NCBI RefSeq assembly: GCF_030418295.1
Contig: NZ_JAUHQA010000001.1
Span: 1,178,001-1,242,000 of the forward strand
From: Demequina muriae
Lineage (GTDB): Bacteria > Actinomycetota > Actinomycetes > Actinomycetales > Demequinaceae
Reading direction: 5' to 3'
Length of the DNA stretch: 64,000 bases
Below the pieces are notes generated by a model that had not been told where the DNA came from, did no database searches, and worked only from the letters and a program-made list of their open reading frames with translations. The translations under genes and the position numbers were made by a program. Shown here one piece after another: positions 1 through 6,257 of the stretch. How positions within the stretch are numbered: position 1 is the stretch's first letter; each line of letters starts with the position of its first letter.

Positions 1-147
1 CGGCTGGTGGTGATCTGGGTGCCCATCGTCGTCGTCCTGGCCGTGCGGTTGGCCTCGCTCAAGTTCGGCTGGGGCGTGCCCACCATCGGCGGAAAGCCGG
101 TGGACCTCACTGCTCACGACGACGAGGCCGGAGACGGCCAGCGCTAG
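1..147 (+). CDS. C-terminal end of an unknown membrane protein (partial)
   Basis: The window opens inside an open frame that runs from base 1 to a TAG stop, giving the last 48 residues of a protein. The visible part begins with a hydrophobic stretch (VVIWVPIVVVLAVRL), most likely a final membrane segment. It then has a short polar tail rich in Asp and Glu (DLTAHDDEAGDGQR) that probably lies outside the membrane. It converges on purC, whose stop codon is 13 bases away. Too little is present to name a family. Confidence 0.6.
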   Translation, partial: RLVVIWVPIVVVLAVRLASLKFGWGVPTIGGKPVDLTAHDDEAGDGQR

Positions 148-160
148 CGCACGCGGCGCC

Positions 161-1057
161 CTACGACTTGGCCAGGCGGTCGTACGCCTCCAGGTAGCGC
201 TGGCGAGTGCGCTCGACGACGTCGTCTGGCAGCGCGGGCGGCGGGGCGTCGCCTCCTTTGTCCCATCCGGACTCGGGCGACGTGAGCCAGTCGCGCACGA
301 ACTGCTTGTCGAAGCTCGGCTGCGAGCGACCCGGCTCCCAGGTGTCCGCGGGCCAGAAGCGACTCGAATCGGGAGTCAGCACCTCGTCCCCCAGCACGAT
401 CGTGCCGTCCGCGTCGCGGCCGAACTCCACCTTGGTGTCCGCGAGGATGATGCCCTTCGCGGCCGCGACCTCGTGCGCGCGGGTGTAGATCGCAAGAGTC
501 AGGTCACGGAGCGTCTCCGCGTCAGCGCGGCCGACGCTCTCGACCACCGCCTCGAAGCTCACGTTCTCGTCGTGCTCGCCGACGTCGGCCTTGGTCGCCG
601 GCGTGAAGATGGGTTCGGGCAGGCGCGATCCGTCGACGAGCCCCTCGGGAAGCGCGATGCCGCAGACGGTGCCGGTCTCGCGGTACTCCGCGAGTCCGGA
701 ACCGGTGAGGTACCCGCGCGCCACGCACTCCACGGGGAACATGTCGAGCCGCCGGCACACCATCGCGCGACCGGCCACCTCGTCGGGCACGGGAGCCTCG
801 ATGGTGTGGTCCGGAACGATGTCGCCCATCTGGTCGAACCACCACAGGCTGAGCGCCGTCAGCACACCACCTTTGCCGGGAATCTCGGTGGGGAGCACCC
901 AGTCGTACGCGCTGATGCGGTCGCTCGCCACCACCAGCACCACATCGCCGCGCGGGTGCGGCTCGACCGGCTCGTAGAGGTCGCGCACCTTGCCCGAGTA
1001 GACGTGACGCCAAGCCGGGAGGTCCAGCGCCGTCGGCGGGACGACGTGGCCGGGCAT
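161..1057 (-). CDS. purC: SAICAR synthase (phosphoribosylaminoimidazole-succinocarboxamide synthase)
   Basis: PurC is the cytoplasmic enzyme that joins aspartate to CAIR, using ATP, to make SAICAR in purine synthesis. The 298-residue product has the expected N-terminal motif [11 protein letters not shown], the internal [16 protein letters not shown] region and the [11 protein letters not shown] motif near the end. Length is normal for the larger actinobacterial form. The open frame continues upstream, but the ATG at 1057 is preferred because it overlaps the purD stop by one base (TGATG), which implies translational coupling. The two genes form a purD-purC operon read leftward. Confidence 0.95.
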   Translation of the reverse strand: MPGHVVPPTALDLPAWRHVYSGKVRDLYEPVEPHPRGDVVLVVASDRISAYDWVLPTEIPGKGGVLTALSLWWFDQMGDIVPDHTIEAPVPDEVAGRAMVCRRLDMFPVECVARGYLTGSGLAEYRETGTVCGIALPEGLVDGSRLPEPIFTPATKADVGEHDENVSFEAVVESVGRADAETLRDLTLAIYTRAHEVAAAKGIILADTKVEFGRDADGTIVLGDEVLTPDSSRFWPADTWEPGRSQPSFDKQFVRDWLTSPESGWDKGGDAPPPALPDDVVERTRQRYLEAYDRLAKS

Positions 1058-2331
1058 CAGGCGCCGGCCGCTTCGCCGACCGAGGCCGCGAGCGCGATAT
1101 CCGTGCGGTGATGCGAGCCCGGCAGGCCGATGCGGTCGAGAGCGTCGTAGGCCGTCGCCCTGGCATCGGCGAGGGTCGCGCCCGTTCCCACGACGGACAG
1201 CACGCGGCCGCCCGAGGCGACCAGCGCACCGTTCTCGTCCCACGACGTTCCCGCGTGAAGCACGTGAGCACCGTCGACGGAGTCCGCAGACTCCGTGCCC
1301 GTGATCGGGTCGCCACTGCGTGCCTGCTCGGGGTAGCCGTGCGCGGCAAGCACCACGGTCACCGCTGCGTCGTCGCGCCACTCGAGCGGCGGGAGCTCCG
1401 CGAGGCGGCCCTCGGCCGCGGCCAGGAGGACGCCGCTCAGCGGGGTGACGAGCCGGGCGAGCACCGATTGCGTCTCGGGGTCACCGAACCGGGCGTTGAA
1501 CTCGACCACGCGCATGCCGGCCGAGGTCATCGCGAGGCCGCAGTAGAGCACGCCCTGGAAGGGGGTGCCTCGGCGGGCCATCTCGTCGACGGTGGGCTGT
1601 GCGACCGTGCGCACCACCTCGTCGACGAGACCAGGCGGAGCCCATGGCAGCGGCGAGTACGCGCCCATGCCGCCGGTGTTGAGACCTTCGTCGCCGTTGT
1701 AGGCGCGCTTGAAGTCCTGGGCGGGCTGCAGCGGCATCACGGTGGAGCCGTCGCACAGGCAGAAGAGCGACACCTCGGGGCCGTCGAGGAAGTCCTCGAC
1801 CACGATCACGCCGCCCGCATCGAGGATCGCTGCGCCGTGCTCGGTGGCGGCGGTCAGATCCTCAGTGACCACCACACCCTTGCCTGCGGCGAGTCCATCG
1901 TCCTTGACCACGTACGGAGCGCCGAAGTCTCCGAGCGCGGCGGCGAGCTCGGCGCGAGTGCGGCACACGCGGGGCTCCGCGGTGGGGACGTGCGCGGCGG
2001 CCATGACGTCCTTCGCAAATGCCTTCGAACCCTCGAGCATCGCGGCCTCCGCGGAGGGGCCGAAGCACGGGATGCCCACTTCGCGCACCGCATCGGCGAC
2101 GCCCGCGACGAGGGGCGCCTCGGGTCCGACGACCACGAGGTCGGCCCTCACGTTCACGGCGAGCGTGGCGATCGCCTCACCGTCATTTGGATCCTGCGAG
2201 TGCAGCGTCGCCAGCTGGCCGATGCCTGGATTGCCGGGAACGGCGTGCAGCTCCTCGACGTGGGGGTCCAGGTGGAGGGAGCGGGCGAGCGCATGCTCAC
2301 GGGCTCCTGAGCCGACGATCAGTACCTTCAC
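1057..2331 (-). CDS. purD: Phosphoribosylamine--glycine ligase (GAR synthetase)
   Basis: PurD ligates glycine to phosphoribosylamine with ATP, the second step of purine synthesis. The 424-residue product starts with the family signature [15 protein letters not shown] and has the ATP-grasp features [25 protein letters not shown] and [11 protein letters not shown]. The start is a GTG at 2331: the sequence after it matches the family N-terminus exactly, while the longer open frame upstream reads as Arg-rich nonsense. It is the first gene of the purD-purC operon and ends in a one-base overlap with purC. Confidence 0.95.
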   Translation of the reverse strand: MKVLIVGSGAREHALARSLHLDPHVEELHAVPGNPGIGQLATLHSQDPNDGEAIATLAVNVRADLVVVGPEAPLVAGVADAVREVGIPCFGPSAEAAMLEGSKAFAKDVMAAAHVPTAEPRVCRTRAELAAALGDFGAPYVVKDDGLAAGKGVVVTEDLTAATEHGAAILDAGGVIVVEDFLDGPEVSLFCLCDGSTVMPLQPAQDFKRAYNGDEGLNTGGMGAYSPLPWAPPGLVDEVVRTVAQPTVDEMARRGTPFQGVLYCGLAMTSAGMRVVEFNARFGDPETQSVLARLVTPLSGVLLAAAEGRLAELPPLEWRDDAAVTVVLAAHGYPEQARSGDPITGTESADSVDGAHVLHAGTSWDENGALVASGGRVLSVVGTGATLADARATAYDALDRIGLPGSHHRTDIALAASVGEAAGA

Positions 2332-2360
2332 GCGAGCGAGTCTAGCGACGGGCGCGTTCG

Positions 2361-2783
2361 TCAACCTTCGATCACCCCGATGAACAGGCGCACCTCGTCG
2401 TCGTCGATCCGGATCATGCCCCACCGGTGGCCCAGGTCGCCGCCTCCACTGTGCCATTCAGAGGCGTCGGGACTGCTCTGGTCCCAGCCCTCCGCTTGCA
2501 TCACTTCGTGGATCTGTTCGACCACTGCGTCGGAGTCGTCGGACTCGTAGATGACGTGGACCGAGCCGAGGCGAGCACCGAGCGTGTCGGCGAACAGCGT
2601 TCCGTAGTGCTCGTCGAGGTGAACGTCGTCGCCGATCGCCAGGAACGGCTGGGCGAGCTCACGCTCGACCGCGATGGTGGCGCGAAGCATGAGGTGCGCC
2701 ACAAGAGCCCAGACGCCGACGATCAGGAGCACGCCAGTGGCCACCAGTGCCGCGATCCTCACGCCATGCGACGGCGACCTCAT
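2361..2783 (-). CDS. Small membrane-anchored protein of unknown function
   Basis: I do not recognise a family. From the ATG at 2783 the product has 140 residues: a short basic N-terminus (MRSPSHGVRIAAL), one membrane helix (about residues 9-32, LVATGVLLIVGVWALVAHLML), then a roughly 105-residue acidic domain ending in GVIEG. The order of basic N-terminus, helix and acidic domain suggests the bulk of the protein lies outside the membrane. It is divergent from the ArsR-type gene at 2973 and shares the palindromic control region at 2883-2914. It ends 29 bases upstream of purD and may be cotranscribed with it. Confidence 0.6.
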   Translation of the reverse strand: MRSPSHGVRIAALVATGVLLIVGVWALVAHLMLRATIAVERELAQPFLAIGDDVHLDEHYGTLFADTLGARLGSVHVIYESDDSDAVVEQIHEVMQAEGWDQSSPDASEWHSGGGDLGHRWGMIRIDDDEVRLFIGVIEG

Positions 2784-2882
2784 GGCGCCAAGTGTAGCGA
2801 CGGCGCTCGGGACGCTCCTCGGTCGTGCGAGGTCGTCAGTTCTCCACACCTGTCACGTCAGCGGCCGGCGAGCATGTCCTTC

Positions 2883-2914
2883 TCGGGCATTCTAGGAATT
2901 CCTAGAATGCCCGA
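2883..2914. promoter_or_regulatory. 32-base perfect palindrome, candidate operator for the divergent ArsR-type gene
   Basis: Bases 2883-2914 form a perfect inverted repeat centred between 2898 and 2899, with core TTCTAGGAATTCCTAGAA. Each arm contains TAGAAT, a good -10 hexamer, at 2903-2908 on the plus strand and 2889-2894 on the minus strand. The palindrome therefore could sit inside back-to-back promoters for the ArsR gene (start 2973) and the small membrane protein (start 2783). A dimeric ArsR protein bound here would block both. The symmetry is observed; the operator role is inferred. Confidence 0.6.
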
Positions 2915-2972
2915 AGCCACCACCGTCACCCCAGGACGGCTCGGAAGCGCACGGCAAGAGGCGGAGGCGGGC

Positions 2973-3299
2973 ATGGCGCCACGACCCGTCACGACTGCGG
3001 AGGACCTCGCTGAACAGATCGAGGCTCACGCCGATCTCCAGCGGGTGCTCACCGCACTCGCCCACCCCGCGCGCCGATTCCTGCTCGACCTGCTCATCCC
3101 TGGTGGGACCACCGCCGGAGACCTTGCCGCATCAGTAGCCGTCAACTTCGGCATTTCGACGAAGCGTGGCTCGCAGCACCTCCAAGTGCTCGCCGACGCA
3201 GGGCTCGTCGACGTTGACGCTGACGGCCCTCGGCGCCACTACCGGCTCCGACCGGGCGGATCAGACGCGGTGATCGAGTGGCTCGCGCAACTCGAGTAG
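2973..3299 (+). CDS. ArsR/SmtB-type winged-helix transcriptional regulator
   Basis: The product is a 108-residue winged-helix repressor. A region LQRVLTALAHPARRFLLDLL is the typical first helix pair of ArsR proteins. The recognition helix lies around ISTKRGSQHLQVLADAGL and the wing around DGPRRHYRL. No metal-binding ELCVCDL-type motif is visible, so the inducer is unknown. The ATG at 2973 is chosen because GGAGG lies five bases before it and the length fits the family; an in-frame ATG at 2907 falls inside the palindrome and is less likely. The last ten codons, with the stop, recur as a remnant near 8137-8166 on the far side of the toxin island. Confidence 0.8.
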   Translation: MAPRPVTTAEDLAEQIEAHADLQRVLTALAHPARRFLLDLLIPGGTTAGDLAASVAVNFGISTKRGSQHLQVLADAGLVDVDADGPRRHYRLRPGGSDAVIEWLAQLE

Positions 3300-3355
3300 T
3301 GCGCCACTCCCCGCGGGCGTGCAGCAGGTAGTGGTTGACGATGTTCTCCTCGCGG
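3270..3355. repeat. Left copy of the island-flanking repeat (ArsR gene end plus purA-end remnant)
   Basis: This stretch aligns without gaps to 8137-8222 at about 85 percent identity. Its left part is the real 3' end of the ArsR-type gene (VIEWLAQLE then TAG). Its right part, read on the minus strand, is a decayed copy of the purA 3' end: it still encodes NIVNHYLLHARGE-like sequence, but the purA TAG stop has become TGG (bases 3304-3306). Everything between the two copies is the toxin island. Confidence 0.8.
3301..3355 (-). pseudogene. Remnant of the 3' end of purA
   Basis: Read leftward, this fragment matches the last 17-18 codons of the intact purA that ends at 8171. The intact end is [13 protein letters not shown] and the remnant reads NIVNHYLLHARGE. 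The stop codon is lost by one base change and no purA sequence continues to the right of about 3355. It marks the left boundary of the inserted DNA. Confidence 0.7.
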
Positions 3356-3423
3356 CCCGGGCTACGACACCTTTGCGCAAGCGAAGCAGAAACGCCCGGC
3401 GCACATGATCCGGATCTCGGGCG

Positions 3424-4062
3424 TCAAGCTGGGGGCTCATAGCCCGTCCACTCCGGATGCTCGGCCCACTCCTCGTACGAGACCATGTGCTTACCGTCCA
3501 TTACGCGCAACTCGTAGGCGTAACCGGGCCAACCGAGTTCATGCAGCGCCAACAGCAGGTCGCCCCGCATCACCGTGTTGCTGCGGGCCTCGGGCACGAC
3601 AAAGAACGATCGGTGGGCCAGTTTGTGGAGGTCCAGCGCCCACCATTGCGCTACTCCGTTGGGCGCGACGGTCGACCACGAAGACAGAACATCGATATGT
3701 TCCGTCGGCAACGCAAGATGGACCGTGTCGGCAACACCATCGAGAAGCGTCACCGGGTAGCGGGCGAATCGCATGCGATCCTTCGCGGTGAGGTGACGTT
3801 CGATCGCGGCTTTCGCAGCGCCGCTAAAGACTTGACTGACCCCTACGAAGTTTGGCCACGGCGGCAGTAATCGCGAAGAGACGTGAAAGACGAGATCCTC
3901 CGCGGGGATAGAGAAGGTCTTCAATGCAATCGACGCTGACCTCAGTGCGCTGCTTCCTCCTGCAGTGGCAGCGCGAGATTCAACAGTGGGATCGTGGGCA
4001 AACACTCCATAGAGGCAGTGATCGATGATGGCATCGATCGCGATCGTTCCATCAGAGTTCAT
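3424..4062 (-). CDS. Candidate immunity protein A (fourth and most distal of a tandem paralogous set)
   Basis: The 212-residue protein is one of four tandem paralogues behind the secreted toxin gene at 6257-8050, so an immunity role is inferred from position. It has no signal peptide or membrane helix and should be cytoplasmic. Shared landmarks are LPPWPNF, FSGAAKAAIERHL, HIDVLSSWSTV, QWWALDL, VMRGDLLLALHELGWPGY and EWAEHPEWTGYEP at the C-terminus. The ATG at 4062 overlaps the stop of a decayed toxin tail (ATGA), which decides the start. An Imm11-like (DUF1629) assignment is possible but unproven. It probably protects against a toxin variant no longer encoded here. Confidence 0.65.
   Translation of the reverse strand: MNSDGTIAIDAIIDHCLYGVFAHDPTVESRAATAGGSSALRSASIALKTFSIPAEDLVFHVSSRLLPPWPNFVGVSQVFSGAAKAAIERHLTAKDRMRFARYPVTLLDGVADTVHLALPTEHIDVLSSWSTVAPNGVAQWWALDLHKLAHRSFFVVPEARSNTVMRGDLLLALHELGWPGYAYELRVMDGKHMVSYEEWAEHPEWTGYEPPA
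3434..3468. repeat. 35-base identical block, copy 1 (end of immunity gene A)
   Basis: First of four identical copies, each covering the last codons of an immunity gene (encoding ...EHPEWTGYEP). The identity with the copy in gene D extends rightward, giving about 58 identical bases. Confidence 0.85.
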
Positions 4063-4104
4063 GGTCGGCAATTCAAGTACTCCGCAAGAACGATCGAAGG
4101 GTCG
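4059..4104 (-). pseudogene. Decayed toxin C-terminal tail before immunity gene A
   Basis: Read leftward, this stretch encodes DPSIVLAEYLNCRP followed by TGA, clearly matching the toxin's own end (DPSIVLGAYWRCRR then stop). Only about 14 codons are recognisable; further upstream the match is lost. The TGA overlaps the ATG of immunity gene A as ATGA. It looks like what is left of an older toxin tip once encoded in front of this immunity gene. Confidence 0.75.
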
Positions 4105-4190
4105 GCGGGGCCAGCGGAACCACCACCCGACCCCTCGACGGGCAGGCACCACGGTCGGACTCATGTTGGTGCCGCGATGCGCTACCAGCG

Positions 4191-4829
4191 TTACGCCGGA
4201 GGCTCATAGCCCGTCCACTCCGGATGCTCGGCCCATTCGTCGTACGAGACCATGTGCTTGCCGTCCATCACCCGCAGCTCGTACACGTAACCCGGCCAGC
4301 CGAGCTCATGGAGGGCGAGAACGAGATCGCCCCTCATCACAGTGGTTCTTCCGGCCTCGGGAACCGGGAAGAACGCGCGGTCGCGCAACTTCGACAGATC
4401 CAGCGCCCACCATCGCGCGACGCCGTTGGGGTCGACGGTCGACCAGGGCGAGAGGACGTCGATGTGCTCGGCCGGCAGAGCCACATGAACCTCGTCGGTG
4501 ATCCCACCTGCAAGCGTGACGGTGTACTCGAAAAATCGAATCCGATCAGCAGGACCGAGATGACCGTCGATGACATCCCTGCCAGCGCGTGAGAATGCGG
4601 TCGGTACGCGCAAGAAGTACGGCCAGGGCGGCAGCGACTCCTCATCGAAGGTGAACATGAGCTCGACCGAAGGCGCGTCCAGACGCCTTTGAGCCCGCCT
4701 GTACTCATCACCGGCCGGCCGGCCCGAGGCCGAGGTGGCGGTCGAGCGTCTGATCGGATCGAACGCCATCGCCTTGTACAACATGTGGGGCTTCACCCGG
4801 TCAAGGTCCAACAGGTCGCTCGAACTCAC
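4191..4829 (-). CDS. Candidate immunity protein B
   Basis: This paralogue has 212 residues from a GTG start at 4829. The GTG overlaps the stop of the decayed toxin tail as GTGA, so it is preferred over the upstream in-frame ATG at 4838. The protein begins SSSDLLDLDRVKPHMLYKA, has LPPWPYF, HIDVLSPWSTVDPNGV, ARWWALDLSKL and VMRGDLVLALHELGWPGY, and ends EHPEWTGYEPPA. It is closest to A and D over the C-terminal third and more divergent in the first 80 residues, the part most likely to touch a specific toxin. It is predicted to be cytoplasmic. Confidence 0.65.
   Translation of the reverse strand: MSSSDLLDLDRVKPHMLYKAMAFDPIRRSTATSASGRPAGDEYRRAQRRLDAPSVELMFTFDEESLPPWPYFLRVPTAFSRAGRDVIDGHLGPADRIRFFEYTVTLAGGITDEVHVALPAEHIDVLSPWSTVDPNGVARWWALDLSKLRDRAFFPVPEAGRTTVMRGDLVLALHELGWPGYVYELRVMDGKHMVSYDEWAEHPEWTGYEPPA
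4201..4235. repeat. 35-base identical block, copy 2 (end of immunity gene B)
   Basis: Second identical copy. Sequence to its right still resembles copies 1 and 4 but with scattered differences. Confidence 0.85.
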
Positions 4830-4934
4830 CTGCGGCACTCCCAGTAGTTCTTCAGCACGATGGACGGGTCCTCCAGTATGACCGAGGTGATGGACGTCGC
4901 GAAGAGTTCGGCGAACAGCGCATCGTCGCGGGCT
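4826..4934 (-). pseudogene. Decayed toxin C-terminal tail before immunity gene B (longest remnant)
   Basis: Read leftward, about 36 codons match the toxin end. The remnant has ALFAELFATSITSVILE and then DPSIVLKNYWECRR with a TGA stop; the intact toxin has VFRELFRTRISDVIRT and then DPSIVLGAYWRCRR. The frame is open over the whole spacer but has no start and no nuclease motif. Its TGA overlaps the GTG start of immunity gene B. Confidence 0.8.
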
Positions 4935-5564
4935 TCAGACCGTCGGCTCATAGCCCGTCCACTCCGGATGCTCGGCCCATTCAGCGTATGGCACCCGACG
5001 CGTGCCGCTCATGACCGGAAGTCGCTCCGCGTACCCGGGCCAGCCCAGTTGTCGCAGAGCGATGATCACATCTCCTCGAAGCGCCACGTCGCCCACCCCT
5101 GGCGGATAGAAGAAGAACGCTCTGCCGGCCAGCTTGCTCAGATCGATGCCCGAGTACTTTCCTACTTTGCCGTCGGAGAGCGATGCAGTCAGTCCCCATG
5201 CAATATCGACGAACTCGGAACTGTAGGCGACGTGAACCACGTCGTCGCACCCGGCAAGCGCAACGGGATAGGTCTCGAAGAAGATCGCGTCCTCAGCCCG
5301 GAGGAACCCTTCGAGCACTGTGCGCGCGGCGCTGGAGAAGACTCCCCGAACGTCGCGGAAGTACGGCCACGGTGGCACCTCAATGGCGTCCACGGTGAAC
5401 GCGAGGTGCTTGACCGGCGGCGTATGACGAATGCGCGCACGCGACACGAGACGGCGCGCGGGCTCTCCCGAAGCGGCCTCCACGCTGGAGTCTCGAGTGT
5501 CGAAGGAGAACGCGCGGTAGAACAGGTGCGGGACCACGTCGCTCATCGAAAGAAGATCGGACAT
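4935..5564 (-). CDS. Candidate immunity protein C (most divergent paralogue)
   Basis: From the ATG at 5564 the product has 209 residues. That ATG overlaps the toxin-tail stop as TGATG; a second ATG 12 bases upstream would add MSPL. The family landmarks are kept in part: VPPWPYF, FSSAARTVLEGFL, GIDLSKLAGRAFFFYP, LRGDVIIALRQLGWPGY and AEWAEHPEWTGYEP. The central HIDVLSPW segment is replaced by FVDIAWGLTASL. It differs from A, B and D more than they differ from one another, which fits immunity to a different toxin tip. It is predicted to be cytoplasmic. Confidence 0.65.
   Translation of the reverse strand: MSDLLSMSDVVPHLFYRAFSFDTRDSSVEAASGEPARRLVSRARIRHTPPVKHLAFTVDAIEVPPWPYFRDVRGVFSSAARTVLEGFLRAEDAIFFETYPVALAGCDDVVHVAYSSEFVDIAWGLTASLSDGKVGKYSGIDLSKLAGRAFFFYPPGVGDVALRGDVIIALRQLGWPGYAERLPVMSGTRRVPYAEWAEHPEWTGYEPTV
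4945..4979. repeat. 35-base identical block, copy 3 (end of immunity gene C)
   Basis: Third identical copy. The identity stops at once on its right side, although the block itself is unchanged in this most divergent paralogue. Confidence 0.85.
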
Positions 5565-5634
5565 CAGCGGCGACATCTCCAGTACTCCGTCAGGACGATC
5601 GAGGTGTCGTCGACGTGTCGAGCAACGTCGCGGG
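5564..5634 (-). pseudogene. Decayed toxin C-terminal tail before immunity gene C
   Basis: Read leftward, about 22 codons fill the spacer between immunity genes D and C. They end DTSIVLTEYWRCRR with a TGA stop, against DPSIVLGAYWRCRR in the intact toxin. The TGA overlaps the ATG of gene C. The start of the remnant (ARDVARH) resembles that of the remnant before gene B. Confidence 0.8.
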
Positions 5635-5636
5635 CT

Positions 5637-6257
5637 TCAGACAGTCGGCTCATAGCCCGTCCACTCCGGATGCTCGGCCCACTCCTCGTACGAGACCATG
5701 TGCTTGCCGTCCATCACTCGCAGCTCGTACGCGTAACCCGGCCAGCCGAGCTCGTGAAGAGCAAGGAGAAGGTCGCCACGCATCACGGGATGCACTCGCG
5801 CCTCGGGAACGATGAAGAATGCCCTGTGCCGCAGCTTGGACAATTCCAGGGCCCACCACATGGCCACTCCGTGTGGTGCCACGGTAGAGTGCGGAGAAAG
5901 TACATCAATCCATTCGGTTGAATACGCTAAATTGGCTACCTCTATGGGCCCGTCTGCCATCTCTATGGTGCGCTCGAAATATGCAATGCGGTCTTGCGCG
6001 CTCAGGTAGCCTTCGATCGTCTCCCGCGCTGAATCCGAGAACAAGGTCGTCGCGCCTACGACGTATATCCACGGAGGCAATTCGCTGCTCTGATACGAGA
6101 AAGCGACATCGGGCGGCTCTGCACCGAATGTCCGCTCGGCACGATAGACGTCGCGTCCGGTACCAGAAGTGAAAGCGCCCCGGATCGGCTCCTCCAGGGA
6201 GAAGGTGCCGTAGAGCAGATGTGGAACGATGTCTGGGATATCTAGAAGGTCGTGCAT
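5637..6257 (-). CDS. Candidate cognate immunity protein D, directly behind the toxin
   Basis: This is the immunity gene coupled to the intact toxin: its ATG at 6257 overlaps the toxin stop as TAATG. It gives 206 residues beginning MHDLLDIPDIVPHLLYG; an ATG at 6269 would add four residues and remains possible. It carries LPPWIYV, WIDVLSPHSTVAPHGV, MWWALELSKL, VMRGDLLLALHELGWPGY and EHPEWTGYEP. The gene is AT-richer than its surroundings (the 60 bases from 5881 are 45 percent G+C by my count), except at its 3' end. That points to transfer together with the toxin tip. The toxin-neutralising role is inferred. Confidence 0.7.
   Translation of the reverse strand: MHDLLDIPDIVPHLLYGTFSLEEPIRGAFTSGTGRDVYRAERTFGAEPPDVAFSYQSSELPPWIYVVGATTLFSDSARETIEGYLSAQDRIAYFERTIEMADGPIEVANLAYSTEWIDVLSPHSTVAPHGVAMWWALELSKLRHRAFFIVPEARVHPVMRGDLLLALHELGWPGYAYELRVMDGKHMVSYEEWAEHPEWTGYEPTV
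5647..5681. repeat. 35-base identical block, copy 4 (end of immunity gene D)
   Basis: Fourth identical copy. It is GC-rich although the upstream part of gene D is AT-rich, so it looks like a recombination boundary. Confidence 0.85.

Noticed and set aside
2874..2972. Earlier in-frame starts for the ArsR gene (2874 and 2907)
   Set aside because: Both lie before or inside the palindromic promoter region and lack a ribosome site; the ATG at 2973 has GGAGG at the right distance and gives the usual family length.
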